Of a DNA stretch of 64,000 nucleotides, positions 34,891 through 45,934 are shown piece after piece. A program made the position numbers and the translations under genes. Source of the DNA: Isoetes taiwanensis. Lineage: Eukaryota; Streptophyta; Lycopodiopsida; Isoetales; Isoetaceae. Within the stretch, counting starts at the first letter, position 1, and each line of letters begins with the position of its first letter. The DNA is taken from contig JAJEKV010000286.1 of NCBI GenBank assembly GCA_021234155.1, positions 1 through 64,000 on the forward strand, in the 5' to 3' direction. The notes beneath the pieces are model-generated. The model made no database searches, was not told the DNA's origin, and saw nothing but the letters and a program-made list of their open reading frames with translations.

Positions 34891-36270
34891 GAGAGAGATA
34901 AAAAATCTACTAAAGCAACCTACAAGTAAAAAACGACTAGGCTTACAAGCAAATGTTCATAATCGACATGTATTAGAAAACTTCTTGCCGTCGCCATCAG
35001 TCTACCTCCGAACATCTCCATGCAAGATTAATTCGTTCTGCTGGAGGATATTTGACTGCTTCAATATAAAAAATAATATATATTATACTATAAATATGAT
35101 TCTTAAACTATATGATTCTTATTTAATGATGACGTTGCTGACATATATACTACACATAATCCTATGAAAATACACAAACACACTAATGGTTGTATAAAAA
35201 GAAAATATGCAATTAGTGCACTATAATACTTGAGTAAATAAAATATCCAATTATGCCTAATGAGGCATTCAAAATTTAGCAAGGCCTGAGTTTATAGTAA
35301 AATAGGAAACAAAAGAATATTACAAGGGCCATTGTTACATGGAGAATGTGTAGTTGTGATCTTTGTTGAAGATACATATTTGATAGCAAAGATTCTATTA
35401 GCCAACTCTACGATGTAATAAAACATCTTATTGGGTATTCGACTAATCTCCATAATACTTCACCAAGCCAAGTCTTATTCCCGAGCAGAACACAATGCTT
35501 CATCTAGTCAACTAAATGCCTTTCTGGATTGTTTCTGGATTGTTTTAATGTCTTTGGAAATCTGTCTACTATAAGTCATAGATATAAATCTTCCTGTTTC
35601 TTAACTACACCTAGTTTTTTCTATGTGTACGTTTGTAGGGGTCAGCTTTGTGTAGTTTTGGAATATTATTTCCTAGCATCACAAACTATTATACAATTTC
35701 AAGAATTGCAAATATACTTCTCAAAGTTCAAGTGTAACATGTAGGCATCTCATGTACCAATGTATTAATTGCAGGCATCTCATGAGATACCGTATTAAAT
35801 AATATCTTATGGAAATCCATATGTAATTTGAACATTTGCCCCCTTTTGTATCGAGATAATTATATCAAATTACTCTTCCTTATAGACATCTTCTTGACAT
35901 TCACAACCATCCATTACTATTACATGCAAAGTCAAATATTTGGCCCAAAAATAAGTCTCTTTAGTAACTCAGTCCACTAAATTTAAACGAGTCGGAAAAA
36001 AGAAATCTTCATGGCAAAATGAAAACATCTCTAAGAGAAAAATTCTTATAGGGTGCCCAAGATCTCTAAATTATGATCTGTTCCTACATGATGTTAACGC
36101 AATTTGTAGATATTCATTCTAACTAACATAACCGGATCCAGAACCTTAAACAATCCCACCAAAAATAAATCTAAGGAAAATTGATTCGTACAATACACAT
36201 TTCATTCTGCACAGACCTTAAATAACAAGGGACTTGTTTATATATATGATTTATGCTATGTACTAACCTT
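34891..36270. other. AT-rich unassigned region
   Basis: No coding sequence recognised. A short repeated word, GGCATCTCATG, occurs at 35743 and 35773, the second within the palindromic ATCTCATGAGAT. Confidence 0.35.
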
Positions 36271-36274
36271 GTAT

Positions 36275-36567
36275 TCATGCTTCCGCGACTTAGGAGTCCC
36301 ATTGAAGGCGTGGGCCAAATGACCCCTCTGTGTCCTTCACTCGGGCATCTTTTTATAGATGGCCCGGGATAGACGGAGGGCCCTGCTCATGGCGAGATGG
36401 TCGCCATGGGAGGGGAAAGTCCCCGTATGTATACGACCGGGTGTCGTATATATACAGGGAGCGTCACAGTTCTCCTTCCTCCTCACTTGCTTTGTAATAT
36501 TACCATTCTTTTAATATATTGATGACACAGTTCTTAAAAAAAAAAAAAAAAAAAAAAAAAACAAAAA
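36275..36567 (+). mobile_element. Retroposed GC-rich segment with poly(A) tail
   Basis: A 250-base segment far richer in GC than its flanks ends in 26 consecutive A (36536-36561). It includes a perfect hairpin CATGGCGA-GATGG-TCGCCATG (about 36389-36409) and TATATATAC at 36449. The tail marks it as a target-primed insertion: a LINE 3' end, a SINE or a processed transcript. No tRNA A/B boxes were seen. Target-site duplications could not be delimited. Confidence 0.6.
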
Positions 36568-36732
36568 AGTTTTCTGCCAAATTGAGAAGATTGATTGATA
36601 TACGGTTTATTTACATTTATTAAGCTTGGAGGAGCTTAAATACATGCATTGGACAATGCTTACATATTACAAATTCATGAAGTTTATTGTATATTGGATT
36701 GGCATATTTTTGTTTTAAATAATCTCCATGTT

Positions 36733-36880
36733 GATCCATGCAACATATGTAGAACTATAAATGTAACATATGTTCTAGGCACATGTATATTGTTTTTTAC
36801 TGATGGTGATCCATGCAACATATGTAGAACTATAATTGTAACATATGTTCTAGGCACATGTATATTAATTTTACTGATGG
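36733..36880. repeat. 75-bp tandem duplication
   Basis: GATCCATGCAACATATGTAG starts at 36733 and again at 36808; both copies run to CATGTATATT and TTTTACTGATGG. The 80-codon frame here translates the duplication and is not a gene. Confidence 0.9.
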
Positions 36881-36933
36881 ATGTTTTGTAACATTGTTCT
36901 CTCGGTTCTATGACATAGATATTTTAAAAATAA

Positions 36934-36966
36934 CTAGTAATGGGTGCCCGGCGTTGCAGGGCATAA
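36934..36966 (-). mobile_element. Helitron 3' terminus
   Basis: On the minus strand: GCCCTGC-AAC-GCCGGGC, then ACCCATTA, then CTAG, then T. The arms are 36946-36952 and 36956-36962 on the plus strand with one mismatch. It is the same family as the end at 12225. The element body extends to the right. Confidence 0.78.
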
Positions 36967-37084
36967 GTACGGGCGTATGCGGCAACCGTGAGGTTGTAGA
37001 CAAACTTATAATACCTAACTATACTTGAGATGAAACAAAGAGGGAAATAGGAGAAGTAAGATGTGCATTTTCCAAAATCGTAAT

Positions 37085-37115
37085 TTCTAAACTAATAGGT
37101 GCCCAGCTTTGCCAA
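37085..37115 (-). mobile_element. Inner Helitron-type terminal motif (degraded)
   Basis: The plus strand reads CTAATAGGTGCCCAGCTTTGCC: same left arm and spacing as the outer end, but the right arm is mutated (GCCAAGA). It lies about 155 bases inside the end at 36934. Confidence 0.45.
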
Positions 37116-37569
37116 GATTTTGCAGTCATCTTTTATGCTGCAATTGACTTGTAGAGGTACGACTTTATATTGCCATAGAAGTTGAGAAAAACAATCTGCA
37201 ATCGACTTATAGTGGTTATGCTATATTTGATTTGGATGTACATACATGCTTTTATGTATAAGCAGTTCCAATGTCATGTGTATGTGCACAATGACAACGA
37301 ATGAATAAAATGTGATGAATGTTTTTAGTCTATTTTGTTCTCTCTAGAAGCATGAATTATTAAGCAATGTGACTTGCACATACTCCTTAATTTATTAGAA
37401 TTCTACGTTCGTTGGTATGCTTTGGCTCTGGCAACTTCCACCCATAAGTAAGTATTTCATAGTTGCTTTATTATATCTCGCGTCTCTCTTGATATATCCA
37501 CTTAAATATGCTTTGCCTCTAGAACCTAAAAGTTAAGAATTTATGTTGGCCAAATCTATTACTGGAACT

Positions 37570-37765
37570 AAGAAGATGGTTTGTATGCTACACTTTAACA
37601 TTTATGAAGATTGAATAAATTCTTTTATATGCCACATGTATTGATGCCATTGACATAATTTTCCACATCTCCATGTTTCTGAAGTTAGAAGATGGTTTGA
37701 TTGTACACTTTGACAATTGTCAATGTTGAATAAATTCTTTTCTATACCACATGTAGTGATGATGT
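37570..37765. repeat. Diverged tandem duplication, period about 115
   Basis: AGAAGATGGTTTG...TACACTTT...TTGAATAAATTCTTTT...CACATGTA(T/G)TGATG occurs at about 37571 and 37687. The copies differ by substitutions and small indels. Confidence 0.75.
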
Positions 37766-37870
37766 TCATATATGTTTCTACAAATACTGAAAAATTCAAG
37801 CACCAAGATAAGACAAATACTATTTGCGTTTCTCTAGCCATAAATACAAATATATGTTAATGCAGGATAT

Positions 37871-38294
37871 TTAATTAAAATCCCCCTTAAACCCCCTTTG
37901 GTTTGGGTGCATATTCACACGGGGGGTTACGTAGGGCAGCGAGAGCCCCAAAAAATTTACAACACATGTACAAAATTAACACCATTAAGTATATTCTCTC
38001 AAACCTTATAGTATTTTGTAAACCTTAATATACAGTATACAAAAACTTGTACATGCATACCCCACAAACGTGGATCGCTATGTACGGTCCAGATCTTGGA
38101 ATAAAGGGCAAATATGCCCATCCGACAGCTCTCGTTGCCCGGAGTAACCCCCCGTGTGAATATGCACCCAAACCAAAGGGGGTTTAAGGGGGATTTTAAT
38201 TTAAATATGTCAAATGCAATGGTTTGTGTTAATAATGTTAATGGTAGTTGTGTGTTAATGGTTTGTGTTAACTAAAAAAAAATTTGGCCCTTCA
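37871..38294. mobile_element. MITE-like element, copy 2, with long inverted repeats
   Basis: The left arm (37871-37930, TTAAAATCCCCCTTAAACCC to GGGGGGTTAC) and right arm (38144-38202) are near-perfect inverted repeats of about 58 bases. Similarity continues inward (GGGCAGCGAGAGC / GCTCTCGTTGCCC). The right side continues into the outer block ending TTTTTTTGGCCCTTC, the mirror of the start of copy 1, so the full terminal repeat exceeds 150 bases. The left outer block is missing. TTTAA flanks both inner arms. No coding capacity. Confidence 0.8.
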
Positions 38295-38840
38295 GAGGGA
38301 GGCAAGAATCCTGTCTCCTGCAGTAGAATTTGATATGGGACTGTGGACTTCACCCCTAGTGCTCGTACTAAGAAGGCTTTCTGGACCTGCTCCAAGTCAT
38401 TCCAAGTAGCAAGTGATACTACTGGGCCCCATACTTCCACCCCGTATAAAAGGACAGGCTCTACTAAGACCTTGAACATGTGTGACTGATCGGCCCAATC
38501 ATACAACTCCGCTCTACGACTATTGTTTTGCATTGCATATAGTGCCTTCCAGCCTGCCGTCACTCGTAGCCGTATAGATGTGTCCCAATGCATAGTAGAA
38601 GGAAACTCCACTCCCAAATACTTGTATGTGGATGCAACTTCCACATTCTGGCCTTGGTAACTGAAGGAGGGGACCCTCGGCTGACGTGAAGATGATATGA
38701 AAACCACCTTAGTCTTGGCCAGGTTGACGCGCATATCAGTCGCTTGGCATAATGTGTCCAGGGCATCGAGATGTCGTTGCATGTCTGCTGGTGTGTAAGC
38801 TAGGAGGTCCACATCATCAGCATATATTAACTGTGCATAT
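38295..38840 (-). pseudogene. LINE reverse transcriptase fragment
   Basis: Minus-strand frame from the C-terminal half of a non-LTR reverse transcriptase. YADD box: LIYADDVDLLAY (about 38830-38795); then MRVNLAKTKVVFIS, STYKYLGVEF, and the thumb/C-terminal region PVLLYGVEVWG and KAFLVRALGVKSTVPYQIL. It is cut at the MITE end (38294), where the frame runs into TTTGGCCCTTC sequence. The N-terminal RT motifs and endonuclease are absent. Confidence 0.85.
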
Positions 38841-40595
38841 AATATCTGTGCATGGAGATTCCTTAGTGCATATGAATCATAATAGAAAATGGTAGTAGAG
38901 CTAAAAACAAGCCATTACATTCGAAGTCCTAATATTAAGTGTGACATAATACCATGATAGATAATAGACAAATGGTAACACATTTAAAAAACAGAAAACA
39001 TTTGTTCAAGACCAAGATTTGAAAAGAACAAGTGCAGCAACAAAACTAAGAATTTAGAAACATGATGACAAGGCGACCATCATGGAAATTTCTGTTTCTG
39101 TAAATTTTTTGCATATAAAATGAACCACCCGGGAAGTCAAATCACAATAATTGATACCTACCTTCTTCAAGCTACATATTCCATATACTGGATACAATTG
39201 GTTACCCAAGACAATATGTACTAAGGATACCGCTTGAAAAACAAAGCATCTTCATGGCTTTGATGGCTTTGCACATAAGCTTGTACTTCCCACAAGAAAT
39301 GCTTCAGTCTCTTCCTGACATAAATATACTTATTCTCTTACTGAGAGCAGCAGTTGTAGAAGCCACCATTTTAAACACAGTTCTAATATTCTGTACAAAT
39401 TTGCCATTTAGACATAATCAGTCATACTCGTTTGCTCTCCTAGCCATTTTGGAACTTGTATTGTAACCCATGTTTTAATTTCTTATTATCAAATGCTTCG
39501 CTCTTGTCAGTAACATAATAAATATGCAACCTAGTCCTGTGCAATAATAGCGCCCTTGGATGCTAGATAAATAAATCCAGTGCCCTCTTCTTGTTGTACC
39601 CATCCTGTAGCGAACAGAACCATGACATACCCCATGCTAAACTTAGTGCAGCAGTGAACATGGGTAATAAGACTGTACAAAACTCGCTCATGCTTGCCCC
39701 AACTAGATACCAATGCAAGAACACTCTACTTTGAAAGAAAGAATCTGTTTCATGTCTGGAATAAAACTCAACAGTGGGTGCAGCCATCTACCACGCTCCA
39801 GCATAATCCCCTAAACCTGAGAAATCTGACTAGAAATACCACTTTCATCTGTTATTATGCTAGATATAGAAAGGAGAAGGCATACCACTTTGATCGAGGT
39901 TTATCCATGGCTACCCATTCTAGTTAAGTCGCAGAAGAAGAAACAAGCAGCTGTTCTGATCATAAATCCTGCGCTGAAGATCTTCTTCAGAAGCTAAGGC
40001 GAGCTCCAAAGAAAGAGCCCTTTACCACAAGATTAGAAGCGCATAGCAACCAACTCTCAACTCTGCAAGAAAATAACGGAATGTGCAAGCCAGTGGCCTA
40101 GCATCGACCCCTCTTCCAGCAAGCAAGGAAGGATGGATCTGTTGCACGAGATGGGCGGCCGCCTGCCACCGCCCTAGCTGCTACTTAAACTTAACATCCC
40201 CACTAAAGCAATCAGTTTCGGAATCACTCTTCTTTCCCTTAGCAATCTGCCATAGCCACTAGTTTCAGAACGGGGGCTTTCCAACAAAAACCCTAAATAA
40301 AAGGGTTCTATGGTTGAATGGTAGATATAAAAAAGGCATTGTGGTCCAGCCTGTGACATATAGATAAATTTAATCACGGCCATACAATTCTACCTCTCAT
40401 CAAAAATCAACGACCAAAAAATGGAGCACTCTCGAAATACTATTTAGTACACCTAGTTGAATACGCCAACAAAATCATAGAAAAACCTTAGTAAATATCG
40501 TACAAAAACACAAAAGAAACCCCCTATTATTATGCTAGATATTGGATATGCAAATTAGCGATCGCAAGGCATGCTATCACTCAGGTTTTTGAGCG
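38841..40595. other. Unassigned region
   Basis: Frames up to 77 codons, no domains. GC is slightly raised at 39940-40280. The word ATTATGCTAGATAT occurs at 39856 and 40529, and also at 27338 and 27342, suggesting an unrecognised dispersed repeat. No gene called. Confidence 0.3.
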
Positions 40596-40597
40596 TT

Positions 40598-40641
40598 GGC
40601 AATGATAAGCTCCAAATACATAATGATAAGCTCCAAATATG
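40598..40641. repeat. 22-bp tandem duplication
   Basis: AATGATAAGCTCCAAATA(C/T) occurs twice in succession at 40600 and 40622. Confidence 0.85.
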
Positions 40642-40815
40642 TAGAGACTAAAGAGGTGAATGTGCCTAGAGTGGACATTGAAAATCAAGGCCACAGTATC
40701 ACCTGGGACAATCTTGCAAAGTTTATGAACTTCCCTTCTTGTATGTATCAAAATAACTATCCTTTTTTTTTTTGTCTGAAGAACGTGTTTTACTTCATAT
40801 TATACACTCAAAATA

Positions 40816-41496
40816 TTACAAAGTACTTCCAGAAGTAAGAAATGTCCCTGAAGCATCAATCACTTTTGGATGATCACTCCATATTGGAATTTTAATACGA
40901 TCAGACCAATTGGAGATCTCAAAGCAATTATACAACTTCTTACGAATTTCTTGAAGCACCACCTGAGAAGAAATACGCTTATCATAAAAGACCTTTCTTC
41001 GCCTTCGTTTCCATACACTCCATATTAGCCAAGACTTTGCCATGTGAAATGCAATCCTTTTAGAAGCAGTCCCCTGATTTGGATAAATACCCAAAAGAAA
41101 GTGCTGACTATCCAAAGATACTCCAAAAAGAGAATGCAGCCAGGACCTAAGACTACTCAGCTTTGCACACAAATATAAACAGTGCTCCAATGTTTCAATG
41201 CACCGCTCACACATTGGGCAAAGTGGGCTTACTCCCGGCTTAAAGCGATGAACCATCTCATTAACTCTCAAAGAGCGATGAATCACCTGCCAAAGTAGAA
41301 CATTTACCTTTGGAGGATTATATTTAGACCAAACAAGGTTCCAGATGGATTGCCATTGAGAAGGCAAAGTCTGTAAGTGCCATTTTCGAGAAGGTGATAA
41401 AGTACTTGAGGAGGTAAGCAATCTGTAGCATGAACTTACTAGCTTCTTGCCTTCTTTAATACCTTGAACAAAGTTCCAGCATCTCTTGTTACCCAC
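40816..41496 (-). pseudogene. LINE ORF2 C-terminal zf-RVT domain
   Basis: Minus-strand frame of 226 codons matching the zinc-binding region found after plant LINE reverse transcriptases: PPKVNVLLWQVIHRSLRVNE, then CPMCERCIETLEHCLYLC (zf-RVT C-x2-C...H-x4-C pattern), then MAKSWLIWSVWKRRRRKVF. It lies 3' of the ORF1-like frame at 41721-43403 on the same strand, but the endonuclease and most of the RT that should lie between are missing, so the element carries a large internal deletion. Confidence 0.8.
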
Positions 41497-41720
41497 CTTT
41501 TGTAAAATGGCTATTATTGTTAGTTAATATGTAGCAGAGTTTATGTCGTTTTGGTTGCACAAAATTCTACTTTTGAATGATGTAACACCTGTGAAGGTTT
41601 ATGTAGTATTGGAGGCAGGGTCAACAGATAGGTCAACAAGAATTCGGTCATTCCTGCAAGTGGAGTTGACTAGTGAAGAGTCAATCAGAGCATCAGAAGA
41701 CGGAGCGTTGGAATCTTCAA

Positions 41721-43403
41721 TCAGTGAGTATCTTGGGTTGTATCCAGCAGTGGTCGGTTTTGAGCCTTATCAAAAATCCTTCCTCTTCCTTTCGGGCAGG
41801 GGAGCCCAGCAGTATCATCTTCCAAAATATTGGGTAGGTCCTGTAACACTTTGAACCTGTTTTTGCAGATGACAGGGGATGAATCTGTTGTAGATGGTGT
41901 GGGGAGGCTGGGGTCCCCTTCCTCTATTAACTTGTGGTTGAGTCCCTTTTCCATACCTGCAGATTCCTTTAAATTGATCTGATTCGATTCAGAAATCTGC
42001 CAAGTGGAGTAGTCATCCTCCCAGACTGTGTCTTCTCTGGCCTTAACTAATGTGATTTCCTCAAATTGTACCTGACCAGGAGGTTTGTGTTTGTCAAAGG
42101 TTTTAATCATGTCTGAGGTGTTGAAGGAAACTCCTTTCATGGTGCCCTTGTTTAAAACCTTGACAGTTCCACTACTATTCTGGGTCCGAGCTTCCAAAGT
42201 GTTATATTTCTGCTCTAGCTCTTTATTAGCCCGAGCAACTTTTTCCCTGATAATCTGTTTCCTTCGGATTCTCCTCGAGCTGCCATTGAGATTCCCTTGG
42301 TGGCGAGGGGGAACCTGATCCTCCTCCTCTAAGGTGAGTTGATCTGGCATCGGAATACACTTCTGTCCTCCATGCAATCTTTTCCTGCACACAGGGCAAA
42401 CAGGGGGCAATCCATTCCACCTTAAGAGCAAGGATTGATCAGTCCCAAACATATCTTGGAAAGTAACTTCAAGGGGGATAGGTTTGAGAAGATCCAATTG
42501 CATGAAGACAGTAGGAGGCCTATCAGGCCTACGTTCCGAGGAGATGAAGGAACCAATGGACGAGAAAATAGCTTTAAGGCATTGGTCCTCCCAAAAGACC
42601 AGATTAAGCTCATGCAGGTGAACATAGGCAGTATGCATGAGGGTAGAAGGACGCAGGGGATTAAATTGATATGACCATTTTTGGAATTTGATTCTAAATC
42701 CAAAATGGGTAAGATGACCCAGTTTTAGGATGTGCTCAGCTGCTTGCTCGGAGCAGAACTCAATCACAAAGTACGGGAAGCGAGTCCAGTAAATGGAAGA
42801 AATTTGGATTGATTTAGAAAGAGCACATATTTGTTTAGAGACATTCCCCAAGATAATTCCTTCCTTTTCAGTCCAACAAATAACAGCATGCGAAGATAGG
42901 AATTGAAATCTTGATTGACAGAGATCTGGGTTCAATTCAATACCTCTGCTATGTCGGTATGTCGGAGGGTTGTGTTTCTATATAGTCAAAATGTCCTGTT
43001 TAATGGTGTTATCGTCCTTGAAAGGTTGTGTTCTCCGAATGAAAGAGTTGCTTGAGTTCGCATTTAACGGAGCATAACAATCCCAGAAGGGTCGATCCGG
43101 GAAAGAGGAAGGCAGAGCATTCTTGGGTGCCATTGTAGCAGGAACGAAGGTCGTGAATTCCCCAAATTGAATCGGAGCAAGGTCTCCCTGAAGCAGAAGT
43201 TGCTGCTGGACTAGAATTTGTTTCTGTTCTTGGGGATTTAAGGCGCAGAAAGTATTTAATATTGAATGCATTGGGGGAGATAATCCGCCCGCTAGATCCG
43301 GTGAGTCCATGGTACGGGGGCGTTGCAGAAAAAACAGAGGAGCGTGAAACGAGAAGAGGGATGATTGGAAGTCAGAAAAGAAAAGATGGATGGCGAATGG
43401 CAA
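41721..43403 (-). pseudogene. LINE ORF1 (DUF4283-type RNA-binding protein), one stop
   Basis: One continuous minus-strand frame (43403 to 41721) interrupted by a single TAG at 42978-42980. The likely start is MDSPDLAGGL at about 43310. The centre resembles the DUF4283 region of plant LINE ORF1 proteins (FVIEFCSEQAAEHILKLGHL, FMQLDLLKPIPLEVTFQDMF), followed by a zinc knuckle (CPVCRKRLHGGQKC). A charged tail includes ICKNRFKVLQDLPNI. ORF1 proteins bind LINE RNA. With one stop only, this is a relatively young insertion. Confidence 0.75.
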
Positions 43404-43600
43404 AGAGGAATATGGAATTTTGGCAGGGACGAAGATACCTTTCCAGGGAGATGATGGGACCCAAAAAATCCAAGATCTAAAGCTGGAATGTAAATTACCT
43501 TACCCGCTTACCTCGATTACCGAGCCTGATCGTGATAGAACCCTAGTTAGGGTTAGGATAGATCAGGGTAGCGCTCGCGCTCGCGTCCAGACCCTTTCCC
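43404..43600 (-). other. Probable 5' leader of the minus-strand LINE
   Basis: GC-richer than average; contains AACCCTAGTTAGGGTTAGG and GCGCTCGCGCTCGCG, and near 43593-43618 a short duplication of CCTTTCCCATGAT at the boundary with the plus-strand LINE fragment. Confidence 0.4.
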
Positions 43601-44257
43601 ATGATCCTTTCCCATGATGCTCTGGTCAACTTTGATATTCCCTCTATGTTCACTCCCTCCCATCACACTCCTCTACCCATTTTATATGACAAGTATGGCA
43701 AATCAACTGTGGACCTGGTCAGCAAAATTGTGGCAGAGGCTGTGGATGCAACATGTCAGCAAATGAAGGCCCCCCCTCTGGTGGACAATAAAGAATATAG
43801 TCAATATGATGCTCAAAAGGATGCTGAGCGAATCCAGGTAAGTGACCACTCCCCTATTTGTCATAGCCATGCATCCCAAGACTGTGATTCTGGGTTGGAA
43901 ATCCCATCCTCCCTGCAAGATAACTTTGACTCTGATGAGGATTGTGAGATGGTCAAATCCACCCCTATGGGTAATGATAGTCAGAACATCGAACTGGGCC
44001 TAATTGCACTGCAGTCAAACCTTGATAGTTTAGAGACCCTGGGGCTAAACCATTTTGATATAGTTGTCCCTGACTCCGAAGAGGATCTTAGCTGCAGCCC
44101 CCTGCATGACATATCTAATACCTCTCTTAGATCTCTCAAAAAGAAAATGAAGAACAGGTCCACATCTAAGTCCCCCACAGGTAGTGAGAATTGCCCACAT
44201 TCTTACAATACTAGGAGCAGATCTTCTCCTCATGGTCTGAGGAAGCTCAAGTACTGA
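43601..44257 (+). pseudogene. LINE ORF1-like acidic frame upstream of endonuclease
   Basis: A 218-codon plus-strand frame ends 32 bases before the endonuclease start. It is acidic in the middle (DNFDSDEDCEMVKS, VVPDSEEDLSC) and basic at the end (SLKKKMKNRSTSKSPTGSE). The layout, an acidic/basic tail just 5' of an APE endonuclease, is that of the end of ORF1 in plant L1-type LINEs. It shows no clear similarity to the minus-strand ORF1 next to it. The 5' end is truncated at about 43600. Confidence 0.55.
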
Positions 44258-44289
44258 GTTACTGCCAACCAACCTTTCCCTTACTTCCC

Positions 44290-45012
44290 ATGAGGATTCT
44301 AACCTGGAATCTAAGAGGTATCAAGGGACCTACTAAGAGAAGGCGGTTCATTGCCTCTGTGAGGGACTTCAAGGCCGATGTTATAATGATCCAAGAGCAT
44401 AGACTTCCCAAATTTGAGTCTGCTAATTTGGGGGAATGGATCAAGCCTGACATGACTTCCTGCTATATCCCTGCAGATGGCACAAAAGGAGGAATTGCTA
44501 CCTTCTGGTACAATCAGAAACTCATCAATACTTACATTAGCCCTTCCAATAGGTGGTTGTGTGTTACTCTTTGCATAAAAGACTGTCAAGTTGCCTTTAT
44601 AAATATTTATGCCTCTACTGATCCATATGAGAGAGAACCAATGTGGACTGAGATCAATAACTGGATGAGTCAACAGCAGGATATTGAGAATTCGATAATC
44701 ACAGGTGACTTCAATAATACCCCCCACTGTGTCATGAAACTTGGCAACAAAATTAACATGTCTAGGAATGAGAGATACTCCTGGGAGCAATGGCACACTG
44801 ATCAAGACCTAATTTATATCCCTTCCTCCAATACCAAATTTTCTTGGAATAACAAGAGAAAAGGGGACCAAAGAACTTTTTGCATGTTGGATAGGTTCTA
44901 TATTCATAACTCTGCTAGTTGGTTGGATAATTGCAAGTCACACAGCAAGCAAATAAAGATCCCAAGCTCTAAGTCTTGGGCACAGTATCAAATAAGGTAT
45001 ACAGTCATGTAA
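44290..45012 (+). pseudogene. LINE ORF2 N-terminal APE endonuclease
   Basis: Apurinic-endonuclease-like domain that nicks target DNA for target-primed reverse transcription. The start is ATG at 44290 (MRILTWNLRGIKGPTKRR). Motifs: the Asn of TWNLRG, the catalytic Glu of VIMIQEHRLPKF, GGIATFWYN, FINIYAS, ITGDFNNTP (Asp/Asn pair), and SWNNKRKGDQRTFCMLDRFY. The C-terminal SDH motif is not found; the frame stops at 45012 (TAA at 45010-45012), and downstream sequence (KSHNWSFLKDLDAFL at about 45076) may be eroded continuation. No RT follows on this strand. Confidence 0.82.
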
Positions 45013-45714
45013 TTCTCAAGAATCATCAGTAATTCATGCAAAATCTGATATGTGAAGGCTAATCCAAGCTTGAAATCTCATAACTGGTCTTTCCTCAAAG
45101 ATCTTGATGCGTTTCTCGCCTCGAAACCCTCGAAAAAACTCAGAGCCCATTTTCCACCTTTTAAAATCCCCCGTTTAGTATTGTTCTTGGTAAATTTGGG
45201 CTAGACTTTTGTTTTTTAGTTCATTCGATGAATTCTTGATGTAATACAACCGATCCGACATCTTAGGGTCATGATTGGGTGGTTGATTCAAGTAAAATTT
45301 CCGGATCTTGGCATTTCTAAAGATTAGGGTTCTTGACAAAACAGTTCGAAATATCCCACAGGCCCGATTCGCAAAGGAGGACCAAGGTATAAAAGGAATA
45401 ACAAAATCAATATTATTAATATAATTTACGTGCTATATCCACGTGGGCCTCAGTACCTCCACTGTCCTACACGCCCGGGTATACCACAATGGCGGGGGTG
45501 ATTAATTTGGGGAATCGAGGCTTGGGGGGAATAGATAAGATTTTTTTTTTTTTGCAAAATATAGCTAGGCACATTTCCCAAGAAACCAAATATGAAGGCC
45601 CAAATGAAGGTATTTTTAAATTTTTTTTTTTGCAAGAATCTTTTTTGATGCTCTCAATAATGATGGAATCTTTTTTGCAAAATCAGATTTTTCACTTTTG
45701 GCTTAAAAATGAGC

Positions 45715-45925
45715 ATGGAAATGGTGATGTGGCAAACAAGCAAGGTGAGTTGGCAAGATGAGGATGACATGGCAAAAGGGATGATGAGGTGGCAAACAAG
45801 TTGGCAGGGAATATTTATTCTAGTCAAAACATGTGATGAGGTGGAGATGATGTGTGTGACACGTGGATGATGATGTGGGGGTGTTGGTGGTGATGTGGCA
45901 AGGCGGCATGTCACCCTTATGAACT
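45715..45925. repeat. GATGANGTGGCA-rich region, split by a LINE insertion
   Basis: Irregular copies of GATG(A/T)(G/T)(G/A)TGGCAA(A/G) occur at 45722-45925 and again at 46372-46440. The LINE 3' end at 45940-46330 separates them, so the repeat region predates the insertion. No coding content. Confidence 0.6.
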
Positions 45926-45934
45926 TATAACAGG

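Noticed and set aside
45430-45495. GC-rich segment examined as a tRNA gene or SINE
   Set aside because: No A and B boxes with correct spacing and no cloverleaf.
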